DNA of 19,733 bases from CAZVCG01 sp964649675 (GCA_964649675.1 CAZYPX010000024.1:1-19733); one strand, 5' to 3'. Positions 8,497-15,235 are shown, counted from the first letter of the stretch. The notes: a model not told the origin generated them from the letters alone. Translations and numbers: made by a program.

Positions 8497-9081
8497 ATGC
8501 TTGTCGTGAAACAATACAAACGTGCAACCAAAGGTTTTACGTTGACTGAGGCCGCGATCGTTCTTGGCATCGTCGGCCTGATACTTGGCGCGATCTGGGT
8601 CGCCGCCGCCGCTGTGTACAGCAACATGCGCGTGCAGACCGCCAACAAGCAGTTGATCACGATCGTGCAGAACGTGCGCTCGTTGTACGCGAGCTCGACC
8701 ACGATGGACGGCGCGCAGATGGCGGATCTTGTCCGCGCGGGCGTTTTCCCTTCGGACACGAATCCTAACGTGGCCGCTGGTACGGCCAAAAACGGATGGG
8801 GTGGCGACATAAGGGTAGCGCAAGTACCTGCGGGCGGACAATGTGGCTTGCTGGGAAGCTGTTTCACTGTCAGTTTTGCAGGGCTTCCTCAAGACGCATG
8901 CATCAAAATGGGCGTTGGCAATTCCGGTCAGGGGCGTGACGCCGGTCTGGTGGGCGTTGGCGGGGCCGCCGTCACGGATGGCGCCAGTGGTGTTGATGCC
9001 AGCGCTACGCCTAACTATTTTGCTAGAGCAGGCTGCGGCAGCGGCCAAACGTTGTTCTTCACCTATAAGCTTAAGGGCTAA
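8497..9081 (+). CDS. pilS: Probable major type IVb prepilin (PilS)
   Basis: A 194-residue prepilin with a 13-residue basic leader, cleavage before Phe (KG^FTLTE), Glu5 and Trp21. The mature chain is about 181 residues. It contains 'MRVQTANKQLITIVQNVRSL' after the helix and late cysteines ('DACIKMG', 'AGCGSGQ') that align with those of the other pilins, plus an extra pair ('GGQCGLLGSC'). Three features suggest it is the major subunit: its own candidate promoter, a near-ideal ribosome site, and an intrinsic terminator 30 bases after the stop. Codons remain GC-rich like the neighbours. The fold and role follow from the PilS family; the 'major' label is an inference from expression signals, not from the protein. 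Confidence 0.88.
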   Translation: MLVVKQYKRATKGFTLTEAAIVLGIVGLILGAIWVAAAAVYSNMRVQTANKQLITIVQNVRSLYASSTTMDGAQMADLVRAGVFPSDTNPNVAAGTAKNGWGGDIRVAQVPAGGQCGLLGSCFTVSFAGLPQDACIKMGVGNSGQGRDAGLVGVGGAAVTDGASGVDASATPNYFARAGCGSGQTLFFTYKLKG

Positions 9082-9110
9082 GGCGAGGTCAAGGCTTCGC
9101 GGTTGGTTAC

Positions 9111-9140
9111 AAGGGCGGGGGCGTTTCCCCGCCCTTTTTT
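9111..9140 (+). terminator. Rho-independent terminator after prepilin 3
   Basis: The perfect 8-base stem GGGCGGGG (9113-9120) / CCCCGCCC (9127-9134) has a 6-base loop and is extended by AA/TT pairs. A run of six Ts (9135-9140) follows. It would end, or partly end, transcription after the major pilin, setting a higher ratio of major pilin to the genes downstream. Confidence 0.9.
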
Positions 9141-9176
9141 ACGTTATGGTAAGGGTTGGTGGAAAATATAGGAGCC

Positions 9177-9761
9177 ATGAGACGGGAAACGGGCCTATCG
9201 GGCCTGAAAATTGTGGTCACACCTGTGGTGGCCCTTGTCATCTTCGCGGCGCTGTGGATAGCGTTGTCCGCCGCCCGCGAAAACGTGCGTTTTGCGCGCG
9301 CGACCGATCAGGTCTTGACGGTTCTCGCGATCGCGCGCGAGGCGCCTGTCGATCCTTCCGTGGAGAGCGCGCGCGCGACAGGCGGCCTGTACGAAAGACT
9401 GTCGCGTCTTGACGCGATGCGGGTTATTCCGCCTGATCCGCCTTATGAGGCTTTCGCTGTCAATCCGTGGGGCGGGCGCGTGACGCTTGACCTGATGCCC
9501 GCGCAAAAACGCATAAGCCTTGCAACATGGGTATCGCCGTCGGCGTGCCGCCGCCATATCCGGTTCTTCGCCAAAGACGCCGCGATGCTGGGTTTGCAAT
9601 TTATCGAGGTTTTTGAGGAGGATCTTCCCGGTCTTTCCGGAAGGACTCTCTACCCTCAAACCCGCGAGGGCAGAACGGCGGTTCTGGACGCTCGCGCCAT
9701 CCGCGTTGCATGCGGGGCAGGGGAATGGGTTGTTTTAAAGTTAATTTTTGCTTTACGCTGA
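9177..9761 (+). CDS. Divergent pilin paralogue lacking Glu5 (minor pilin-like)
   Basis: It is not an obvious pilin, but it aligns with the three upstream ones. If Gly6 is taken as the cleavage residue (TG^LSGLK), the hydrophobic helix keeps Trp21. The next stretch, 'NVRFARATDQVLTVLAIARE', matches their conserved region, and two late cysteines ('SACRRHIRFF', 'VACGAGEW') fall at the same places. The mature length (about 188) also matches (181-184). Position 5 is Lys instead of Glu and position 10 is Pro, so assembly or methylation may differ. In type II secretion GspK likewise lacks Glu5 and caps the pseudopilus, so a tip or initiation role is possible. ATG 9177 has AGGAG only two bases upstream. 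GTG 9159 (AAGGG upstream) would give a longer leader. It lies after the terminator, so it depends on read-through or its own promoter. Confidence 0.7.
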   Translation: MRRETGLSGLKIVVTPVVALVIFAALWIALSAARENVRFARATDQVLTVLAIAREAPVDPSVESARATGGLYERLSRLDAMRVIPPDPPYEAFAVNPWGGRVTLDLMPAQKRISLATWVSPSACRRHIRFFAKDAAMLGLQFIEVFEEDLPGLSGRTLYPQTREGRTAVLDARAIRVACGAGEWVVLKLIFALR

Positions 9762-9768
9762 ATTTAGC

Positions 9769-9796
9769 GACCCCTTTTTTGCGAAAAATTAGGGTC
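9769..9796. other. Hairpin between the fourth pilin and the PilM-like gene
   Basis: GACCC (9769-9773) pairs with GGGTC (9792-9796), with an inner run of Ts (9775-9780) facing five As (9784-9788) across a GCG loop. It starts eight bases after the pilin stop. There is no clean T-run on the + strand after it, so it may be a weak terminator or an RNA stabiliser. The rest of the 128-base gap shows no convincing promoter. Confidence 0.35.
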
Positions 9797-9889
9797 TGTT
9801 AAGAAATTTAGCCGTACAATTGTTAGGATGCGCCATAAAACGCGCGGCGCGCGAATGGGAACGCATCGAAGCGACATAGGCTTTGCGAC

Positions 9890-10510
9890 ATGTATCTTTT
9901 CGTTTTTATCTTTCTCTTGTTGTCGATATTGGGCCTGTACACCCAGATCTACACGCTTCAGGTCGCCAAAATGCTGGCGAAACAAACGGCCATCGCGCAA
10001 ACGATGCTTAAATGGCATGGCGGCGCGGTAAAATTCGCGAAAGACATAAACGTCACCGTCTCGACTCAGGGCTGCATGCTGTCGTCCGGCGGACAGATCA
10101 CGGGCATACCGGCATGCTCCCAAGGGCAACTCGCGGCGACCAATCACGACTATTTACACTCCGGCTATAGCGGGAGTTACGTCTGGAACTCGGTGGCCTA
10201 TGTTCCGGCCGGAGCGGCGGGCCAACGCTATGTGCTGACGGTGGCCGTGCCTCCGTCGCAATCGGCCCTGACGGCGCAGATCGAAAAGCCCCCCATCGGC
10301 TATTCCGTGACGGAGATATGGCAGCAAATCAGAAACAACGGCAAAGCTAAAGAAAGCTATGGCATCGTGGAAAAAAACGGCGGCGTGATCAAGTTTGTCA
10401 CGCCGGACGCCGCGCGTTCGCCCGGGTTTCCTGTTCCTTCATATGATTTGCCGGCCTGCGGCGCGAGCTGCATGCCCGTTGGTTCGGTCGGTTTTATTTC
10501 CCCCTTGTGA
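9890..10510 (+). CDS. Membrane-anchored pilus protein, possibly PilM-like
   Basis: A 206-residue protein with an N-terminal membrane helix (about residues 1-19) starting at Met1 with no prepilin leader. Next come a helical stretch ('AKMLAKQTAIAQTMLKWHGG') and a periplasmic domain with two cysteine pairs ('QGCML'/'PACSQ' and 'PACGASC'). Size and topology recall PilM of IncI/R64 pili, a small inner-membrane protein of the basal body, and the place in the locus fits. R64 PilM is about 145 residues and I cannot confirm homology by eye, so no symbol is given. AGG lies nine bases before ATG 9890. It ends 51 bases before the PilV-like gene and is probably co-transcribed with it. Confidence 0.6.
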   Translation: MYLFVFIFLLLSILGLYTQIYTLQVAKMLAKQTAIAQTMLKWHGGAVKFAKDINVTVSTQGCMLSSGGQITGIPACSQGQLAATNHDYLHSGYSGSYVWNSVAYVPAGAAGQRYVLTVAVPPSQSALTAQIEKPPIGYSVTEIWQQIRNNGKAKESYGIVEKNGGVIKFVTPDAARSPGFPVPSYDLPACGASCMPVGSVGFISPL

Positions 10511-10561
10511 AACAGAGGGGCGTTGTTAAAGTCTTTTAGTCTTATCTTGTGGAGAATCACT

Positions 10562-11941
10562 ATGGCTCTACGCTCCCTGTTCCGTCGCTCCCCTGATCGC
10601 CGTGGCTTCACGCTGGTTGAACTGGCCATCGTCTTGGCGGTGGCGTCGCTTTTGTTTGCGGGTTTGTGGCGTCTTATGGCTGGCGGCAGCACGCAAATGC
10701 GCGATCAGGCCGCGGCGGATCAGATGAAGCAGTTGCTAACCGCTGTTCAGCAGTATTTGGTGTCGTCGCAGGAAGGCCGGGATCTTCTCAAGGTTCTGCC
10801 GGGCGGGGGCCGCTTTCAATTGGATTTGAACGGTGGCGCTAGCAACCCCGATTTCCTCAATTACCGGCCTGCCGGTTTTACGGCTTCGACCACCAACTCT
10901 TATAACCAAAGCTATGCCGTTTTTGTGCGCAGGGATGACGGCGGAGCAGGGGGTACCGATGTGACAAGCTATTCGGTCATGATCCTAACGAGGAATGGCG
11001 AGGTGATTCCCGACGCTTCGGGCGCGCGCATATCGGCCCTTATCGGCAACGACGGCGGGTTTATTTACAGCACGGATGTCTGTAACGCGGCGGCGGGTGT
11101 GGGGGGCGCTACGCAGAACGCTGCTTGCGGTGCCTACGGCGCATGGGCGGCTTCGGTTCTCATCTATGCGCCAGCGGGAGGTTCCCTCGGACGACTGGCC
11201 GCGCGCGCGACAAACGTCGCCTCAACCGACGTGAGCATGTGGCTCGCACGGAAAAACTATCCGCCCGTCGAAGACTTTAACACGATGCAGACGAATATGT
11301 ATTTTCCGACGATCGCCAATACTGTCTATCCAGGGGATGCTCCAAACGAGCACAACCTTTTCTTGGGGCGGAACACAATCTTCGGTGGACCTAATGCAGC
11401 TTCAAGAGGGGGGGCGATACGCAACATTGAGTATATAGAAATTCAAAGACCCGCTGCTGCTAACAATACTCCTGGACTTAGGGTGACTAGCCAAAGCGGG
11501 TGCAGCAAGAATAATCCGGGCGATGCCTGTCCGTATGTTGTTATCGTTTCTGGCGATCAATCGGTTAATGGGCTTTTGTACGCGAACAAGCTTTTTGCGG
11601 AATTTTTTATTTACAACCCAACATCCGATGCGCGCCTTAAGCACGACATCAGACCGCTTGAAAGCCCGCTCGACGATCTTTCTAAAATACGGGCTTTGTC
11701 GTTCCGCATGAACGATGGCAACGATAAAAAGCTCGGCGTGATAGCGCAGGAAGTCAAGGAGGTTTACCCTGAGCTCATTCAGGACTTGGGCCAAGGGTAT
11801 GAAGGCGTTGACTATATGGGGCTGATAAGCCCGCTTATAGGAGCGGTTCAGCAACTGAAAGACCAAAACGAAGCTTTGAAGGCCGAGGTGAAAGAGCTTT
11901 CCGCTACGGTGAAAGGGCTTCAAAAAGCGAAGGCCAAGTAA
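10562..11941 (+). CDS. pilV: PilV-like tip pilin with C-terminal Peptidase_S74 intramolecular chaperone
   Basis: A 459-residue protein. The N-terminus is a class III prepilin: leader MALRSLFRRSPDRRG, cleavage before Phe, then Glu5 and Trp21. Residues about 40-200 resemble the constant part of PilV ('SYSVMILTRNGEVIPD', 'GARISALIGNDGGFIY'). The middle (about 240-350) is a Gly/Asn-rich beta-type region. The last 105 residues are a phage-tail-fibre chaperone domain: SDARLK (Ser355, Lys360, spaced as in the Ser-Lys dyad of self-cleaving S74 proteins), 'LSFRMNDGNDKKLGVIAQEV', 'YMGLISPLIGAVQQL', and a closing coiled coil. Known S74 domains trimerise the upstream fibre and cut themselves off before the Ser. 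ATG 10562 has GGAG seven bases upstream and is preferred to TTG 10523. The second half is visibly AT-richer than the first, as expected for an exchanged adhesin end. A pilus-tip adhesin is the inferred role. Confidence 0.88.
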   Translation: MALRSLFRRSPDRRGFTLVELAIVLAVASLLFAGLWRLMAGGSTQMRDQAAADQMKQLLTAVQQYLVSSQEGRDLLKVLPGGGRFQLDLNGGASNPDFLNYRPAGFTASTTNSYNQSYAVFVRRDDGGAGGTDVTSYSVMILTRNGEVIPDASGARISALIGNDGGFIYSTDVCNAAAGVGGATQNAACGAYGAWAASVLIYAPAGGSLGRLAARATNVASTDVSMWLARKNYPPVEDFNTMQTNMYFPTIANTVYPGDAPNEHNLFLGRNTIFGGPNAASRGGAIRNIEYIEIQRPAAANNTPGLRVTSQSGCSKNNPGDACPYVVIVSGDQSVNGLLYANKLFAEFFIYNPTSDARLKHDIRPLESPLDDLSKIRALSFRMNDGNDKKLGVIAQEVKEVYPELIQDLGQGYEGVDYMGLISPLIGAVQQLKDQNEALKAEVKELSATVKGLQKAKAK

Positions 11942-12263
11942 CGCGGGTGTTGCGATAGTTTGTTCTCTATCTGCAGGCTTAATTCTGCGGGTGATCGTTT
12001 GCCTTCTTGCAGTGAGAAGATGCTAGAAAGTTCCCATCTCTTCTTCAAGGAGAGAAGGTTTCTTTTTTTCCATGAAAGGCAACGCTTTTTTGATCTGGAG
12101 TACGTCCTTGTGAAAGCAGGAGGGCGTTCGCATCTCAACAAGCTCTTGCACTCAAACGATAAAAACTGGGGATTAGGGCAAAAACAGGCCTCCCGAAAAA
12201 ACAGGGCTAAAAATTTGCTTTTATAAACAGGTGTCGCTGCGAAAGGCCGATGTCAACGATGGT
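11942..12263. other. AT-rich spacer between the pilus locus and the Cys-rich gene
   Basis: About 320 bases without a convincing gene. A hand count of one line (12061-12120) gives 25/60 G+C, well below nearby coding DNA. Short ORFs on both strands lack ribosome sites, membrane or signal features, or known motifs. The only clear element is the hairpin with a T-run at 12025-12069. It may hide a small RNA or decayed DNA, but nothing supports a specific call. Confidence 0.5.
12025..12069 (+). terminator. Candidate rho-independent terminator of the pilus operon
   Basis: AGAAAG (12025-12030) pairs with the CTTTTTT at 12062-12068, a 3x3 internal loop follows, and then CCATCTCTTC (12034-12043) pairs with GGAGAGAAGG (12049-12058) with one G-U and one A-A. 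The loop is TTCAA, and seven Ts (12063-12069) follow the hairpin. The T-run partly overlaps the outer stem, so the inner stem is the likely functional part. Confidence 0.5.
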
Positions 12264-12647
12264 TTACTTGACTGCGAGCAAATCACACTGAAGCTGGCAT
12301 TCATCCTGTCCAAGTTGCACAAGACAACAATGCGGGGTCGGTGTCGCGCCTCTCTCGGCTTTGGGCAGAGGCTTGGTTTCAAGGCAAAGAGTGTGCCTCA
12401 AGCCAAGCTCGTCTCTGAAAACACTGCCTTCGTTTATAATGCCGAAATAATTCGCTACGCATGTGTTGGCCATAGATAGCAATTGAGTTATTTTCGGATC
12501 CGTGCGGTCAAGGCTTGTATAGGAAGAACATAGAACTTTGGGGCCGCACGTTGCTTTTCCGAAAGAATTTCGGGGTAAGGTGTCTTGACTCATCGCCGGA
12601 GTGACACAGGCTAACGATAAGAGCAGGGAAAAAAATAAACGGCGCAT
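12264..12647 (-). CDS. Small secreted cysteine-rich protein, unknown function
   Basis: A 127-residue protein I do not recognise. The start at 12647 is chosen because it gives a clean Sec signal peptide (MRRLFFSLLLSLACVTPAMSQ) and has GGAG eight bases upstream. The longer in-frame ORF reaches into rluD and is unlikely. The mature protein of about 106 residues has eight cysteines ('KATCGPKVLC', 'ANTC', 'HTLC', 'HCC', 'DECQLQC'), an even number that suggests four disulfides in the periplasm or outside the cell. It points towards the pilus locus, is AT-richer than its neighbours, and is divergent from rluD with 65 bases between the starts. A pilus-linked or envelope role is only a guess from position. 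Confidence 0.7.
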   Translation of the reverse strand: MRRLFFSLLLSLACVTPAMSQDTLPRNSFGKATCGPKVLCSSYTSLDRTDPKITQLLSMANTCVANYFGIINEGSVFRDELGLRHTLCLETKPLPKAERGATPTPHCCLVQLGQDECQLQCDLLAVK

Positions 12648-12712
12648 CAGGAGTCTCCGATTACTAAAGAGCGTAAGCGATGCTATGCCTAAAATGAGGC
12701 AAGGACAAGACG

Positions 12713-13711
12713 ATGAATAAAAAAAATAAGGCAGGCATTCATAACATCGCCGTAACGATCGAAGCCGAAGGAGAAACAGCCGGACGGCTCGACAAGGCTT
12801 TGCTGATAAGCCTGGGAGAAGGATTTTCCCGCGCACGGATCCAGCAGCTTATCAAGCAGGGCATGGTGGCGCGCGAAGGCGGGCCCGTGCGCGATCCCAA
12901 TCATAGGCCCAAGGCGGGGCAGAGCTATACACTCACGCTTCCGCCGCCCGAACCCGCAACGCCGGAGCCTCAGAAGCTGAAACTCGACATTGTGTATGAG
13001 GACAAAGACCTTCTGGTCGTCAACAAGCCCGCAGGCATGGTCGTTCATCCCGCTGCGGGCAATCGCGACAAAACGCTCGTCAATGCGCTTTTGGCACATT
13101 GCGGGGGAAGCCTGAGCGGGATAGGGGGCGTGGCGCGGCCCGGCATCGTTCACCGCCTCGACAAGGATACCAGCGGCCTTATGGTCGTCGCCAAAAACGA
13201 TCAGGCGCATCGCTCGCTTACGCGGCAGTTCGCCGACCGCAGCCTCAGCCGCCTTTATCAGGCGCTTGTGTGGGGTTTGCCGAATCCGCTCGCTGGCGAG
13301 ATCGAGGGGGCCATAGGCCGCCATCCGCGCGCGCGGCAGAAAATGGCCGTTGTCGGGCGCGGCGGCAAAGAGGCTCTGACGCGCTACAAAACGGTCAAAA
13401 GCTATGGCGGCCTTGCGAGCCTCGTGGAATGTTCCTTGGCCACGGGCCGCACGCACCAGATCCGCGTGCATATGGCCCATATCCGGCATCCCGTCGTCGG
13501 TGATCCCGTGTACGGAAGGACGCGGAAGGCTCTGGCGGAAAAAGGTCAAAAAGGCATCATCGCCCTTTTGGAGGGCATGAACCGCCAAGCCCTGCACGCG
13601 GGCAAGATCACATTTACGCACCCGCAAACAGGCAAAACCGTGTCATTTGCCGCTCCTTTGCCAAAGGATATGGCCGCGCTCTTGAAACGTCTGGAGAAAA
13701 AGCCCAGTTAA
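12713..13711 (+). CDS. rluD: Ribosomal large-subunit pseudouridine synthase RluD family
   Basis: A 332-residue RNA pseudouridine synthase. An S4 RNA-binding domain at about 22-75 ('AGRLDKALLISLGEGFSRAR') precedes the catalytic domain. The active-site motif HRLDKDTSG is at 147-155, with catalytic Asp150 ('RPGIVHRLDKDTSGLMVVAK'), followed by 'TGRTHQIRVHMAHIRHPVVG'. Members convert uridines in helix 69 of 23S rRNA to pseudouridine (positions 1911, 1915 and 1917 in E. coli), though RluC-like specificity cannot be excluded from sequence alone. The ATG at 12713 has AAGGAC about eight bases upstream, and the length matches the family. It lies 139 bases upstream of rpoH, a pairing common in Alphaproteobacteria. 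Confidence 0.93.
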   Translation: MNKKNKAGIHNIAVTIEAEGETAGRLDKALLISLGEGFSRARIQQLIKQGMVAREGGPVRDPNHRPKAGQSYTLTLPPPEPATPEPQKLKLDIVYEDKDLLVVNKPAGMVVHPAAGNRDKTLVNALLAHCGGSLSGIGGVARPGIVHRLDKDTSGLMVVAKNDQAHRSLTRQFADRSLSRLYQALVWGLPNPLAGEIEGAIGRHPRARQKMAVVGRGGKEALTRYKTVKSYGGLASLVECSLATGRTHQIRVHMAHIRHPVVGDPVYGRTRKALAEKGQKGIIALLEGMNRQALHAGKITFTHPQTGKTVSFAAPLPKDMAALLKRLEKKPS

Positions 13712-13815
13712 TACCCTGACGTTGCGCTCCCTCCGGTACAAGGCCAAAACCGATGTCTACCAACCCATTGAGAAACAAAGAAAAAAACTGCCGTCTTCTG
13801 CCACATTCTTGCCGT

Positions 13816-13844
13816 TTGGCTTCCCGGGCCAATGCTGGTACTTT
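13816..13844 (+). promoter_or_regulatory. Candidate rpoH promoter giving a leaderless mRNA
   Basis: TTGGCT (13816-13821), a 17-base spacer and TACTTT (13839-13844) fit a housekeeping promoter. The start of transcription, about seven bases past the -10, falls on the GTG start codon at 13851. The match is by eye; the remaining rluD-rpoH gap shows nothing else clear. Confidence 0.35.
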
Positions 13845-13850
13845 TAACCT

Positions 13851-14744
13851 GTGAATGCTCCCCTGACCAATCTTCCGGCCCTTAGGGGCGATGGCAATCT
13901 CGCTCTTTATCTGGGCGAGATCCGCAAATTCCCTCTCTTGGATGCCGGCGAGGAATACATGCTCGCCAAGGCGTGGCGCGACTATGGCGACGTTGACGCG
14001 GCGCACAAGCTTGTGACCAGTCACCTGCGGCTCGTGGCCAAGATCGCGATGGGTTATCGGGGGTATGGGCTTCCGTTGTCCGATCTTGTCGCGGAAGGCA
14101 ACGTAGGCATGATGCAAGCGGTCAAGCGCTTCGACCCAGAAAAAGGTTTTCGCTTGTCCACCTACGCCATGTGGTGGATCAAGGCCGCGATACAGGAATA
14201 CATTCTTCATTCGTGGTCGCTCGTGAAGATCGGGACGACGGCGGCGCAGAAGAAGCTTTTTTTCAACTTGCGGCGGATGAAACGCGACCTGAAAATGATC
14301 GAGGAAGGCGACCTGCCGCCTGACAAGGTCAAGCTGATCGCCCGCCGTTTGTCGGTTTCGGAGGACGAAGTCGTTTCGATGAACCGACGGCTTGCGGGCG
14401 GCGACCAATCGCTTAACGCGCCAGTGCGGATGGACGGCGACGGCGAATGGCAGGATTGGCTGGCCGACGAAACGGAAAGCCAGGAAAGCCGCCTTGGCGA
14501 CCTCGAGGAAAACCACATCCGGCGGCAGCTCTTGAACAAGGCGATGCTGGGCCTTAAGGCCCGCGAGCGCGAAATCATCATTGCCCGCCGTTTGATGGAT
14601 CCGCCCGCGACGCTTGAGGACTTATCGAAAAAGCACAACGTGAGCCGCGAACGCGTGCGCCAGATCGAGGTGCGCGCCTTTGAGAAGCTTCAAGAGAATA
14701 TCAAAATCGCGGCGGCCAAACATGGCCTTTTGCCGCCGCCCTAA
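13851..14744 (+). CDS. rpoH: RNA polymerase sigma-32 heat shock factor RpoH
   Basis: A 297-residue group 3 sigma factor. Region 2 reads 'DLVAEGNVGMMQAVKRFDP' and 'STYAMWWIKAAIQEYI'. The RpoH box QKKLFFNLR is at 133-141, which separates it from RpoD and RpoS. Region 4 has the helix-turn-helix 'LEDLSKKHNVSRERVRQIEV'. It directs RNA polymerase to heat-shock chaperone and protease promoters. The frame has a stop two codons upstream of GTG 13851, and the N-terminus from that GTG matches the family, so the start is well fixed even though no ribosome site is visible. The 3' end faces the DUF1036 gene with only five bases between the stops, so the two transcripts probably overlap at their ends. Confidence 0.96.
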   Translation: MNAPLTNLPALRGDGNLALYLGEIRKFPLLDAGEEYMLAKAWRDYGDVDAAHKLVTSHLRLVAKIAMGYRGYGLPLSDLVAEGNVGMMQAVKRFDPEKGFRLSTYAMWWIKAAIQEYILHSWSLVKIGTTAAQKKLFFNLRRMKRDLKMIEEGDLPPDKVKLIARRLSVSEDEVVSMNRRLAGGDQSLNAPVRMDGDGEWQDWLADETESQESRLGDLEENHIRRQLLNKAMLGLKAREREIIIARRLMDPPATLEDLSKKHNVSRERVRQIEVRAFEKLQENIKIAAAKHGLLPPP

Positions 14745-14749
14745 CGCGC

Positions 14750-15235
14750 CTACCGGCTTTTGCCGTCTTCAAAGTTCAGGGTGTAGTCACGCTGGTTCGG
14801 GCCGATGTCGATTTCCTGAAAACCTCTTTCCTGATAGCCGCGCGCCTCGCATTGGCCGTCGCCTTCGATTTTAAAGGCCTTGTTGTCCACGCAAAAGCTG
14901 AACTTGCCGCCCCAAGTCATGGGCGGCGCGCCGCTCGCCGACGGCGGCGACAGAACGCGCGCGAAATAGAAATAAAATCTTTGAGTCAAGGGGCGGTTGA
15001 ACACGCGCGCGCATTGGCCGGGTTGAATTTGCCACCAGCCTTCGGAAATCCAAGCCACCTGCTCGCGATAGCCGAAGGCGGCCTCAATGGGATGTTGGGT
15101 GCGGTTGCAATAAAGGAAAGCCGCTTGCGCGGGCGCAGTGAAAAACGGGGCAAAAACGATCAAAGCGATAAACAAGAGCGAACGGAACGGCATCGTGGGC
15201 CCGGATACAGGTATTTTGTGGAAAAGAATCGTCAT
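14750..15235 (-). CDS. Exported DUF1036 family protein
   Basis: A 161-residue protein, probably periplasmic. A signal peptide ends APAQA^AF and is followed by 'FLYCNRTQHPIEAAFGYRE', 'WISEGWWQIQPGQCARVF' and 'FYFYFARVL', the hallmark blocks of DUF1036, with cysteines also at 'FSFCVDN' and 'GDGQCEARGY' (four in total, likely two disulfides). The molecular role of the family is unknown to me. Start choice: ATG 15235 has AGGA about nine bases upstream. ATG 15193 gives a more compact signal peptide but no ribosome site. It is convergent with rpoH (5-base gap) and divergent from the AAA+ gene. Confidence 0.85.
   Translation of the reverse strand: MTILFHKIPVSGPTMPFRSLLFIALIVFAPFFTAPAQAAFLYCNRTQHPIEAAFGYREQVAWISEGWWQIQPGQCARVFNRPLTQRFYFYFARVLSPPSASGAPPMTWGGKFSFCVDNKAFKIEGDGQCEARGYQERGFQEIDIGPNQRDYTLNFEDGKSR

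Noticed and set aside
11960..12226. 88-codon + strand frame (and a 73-codon - strand frame) in the spacer
   Set aside because: They have no convincing ribosome site, no recognisable domain, basic low-complexity content, and a candidate terminator lies inside.
11280..12263. Shufflon-like recombination sites after the PilV-like gene
   Set aside because: No repeated inverted sites, alternative 3' ends or Rci-type recombinase were seen.
12661..12689. TTACTA-N17-TATGCC as an rluD promoter
   Set aside because: Both hexamers match poorly and it was found only by forcing the spacing.
12648..12836. N-terminal extension of the Cys-rich protein into the rluD gene
   Set aside because: The internal start at 12647 has a good ribosome site and a clean signal peptide; the extension would overlap the rluD 5' end.
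13614..14516. 300-codon open frame on the - strand over rluD/rpoH
   Set aside because: It is antisense to two well-recognised genes with intact motifs; its product has no domain features.
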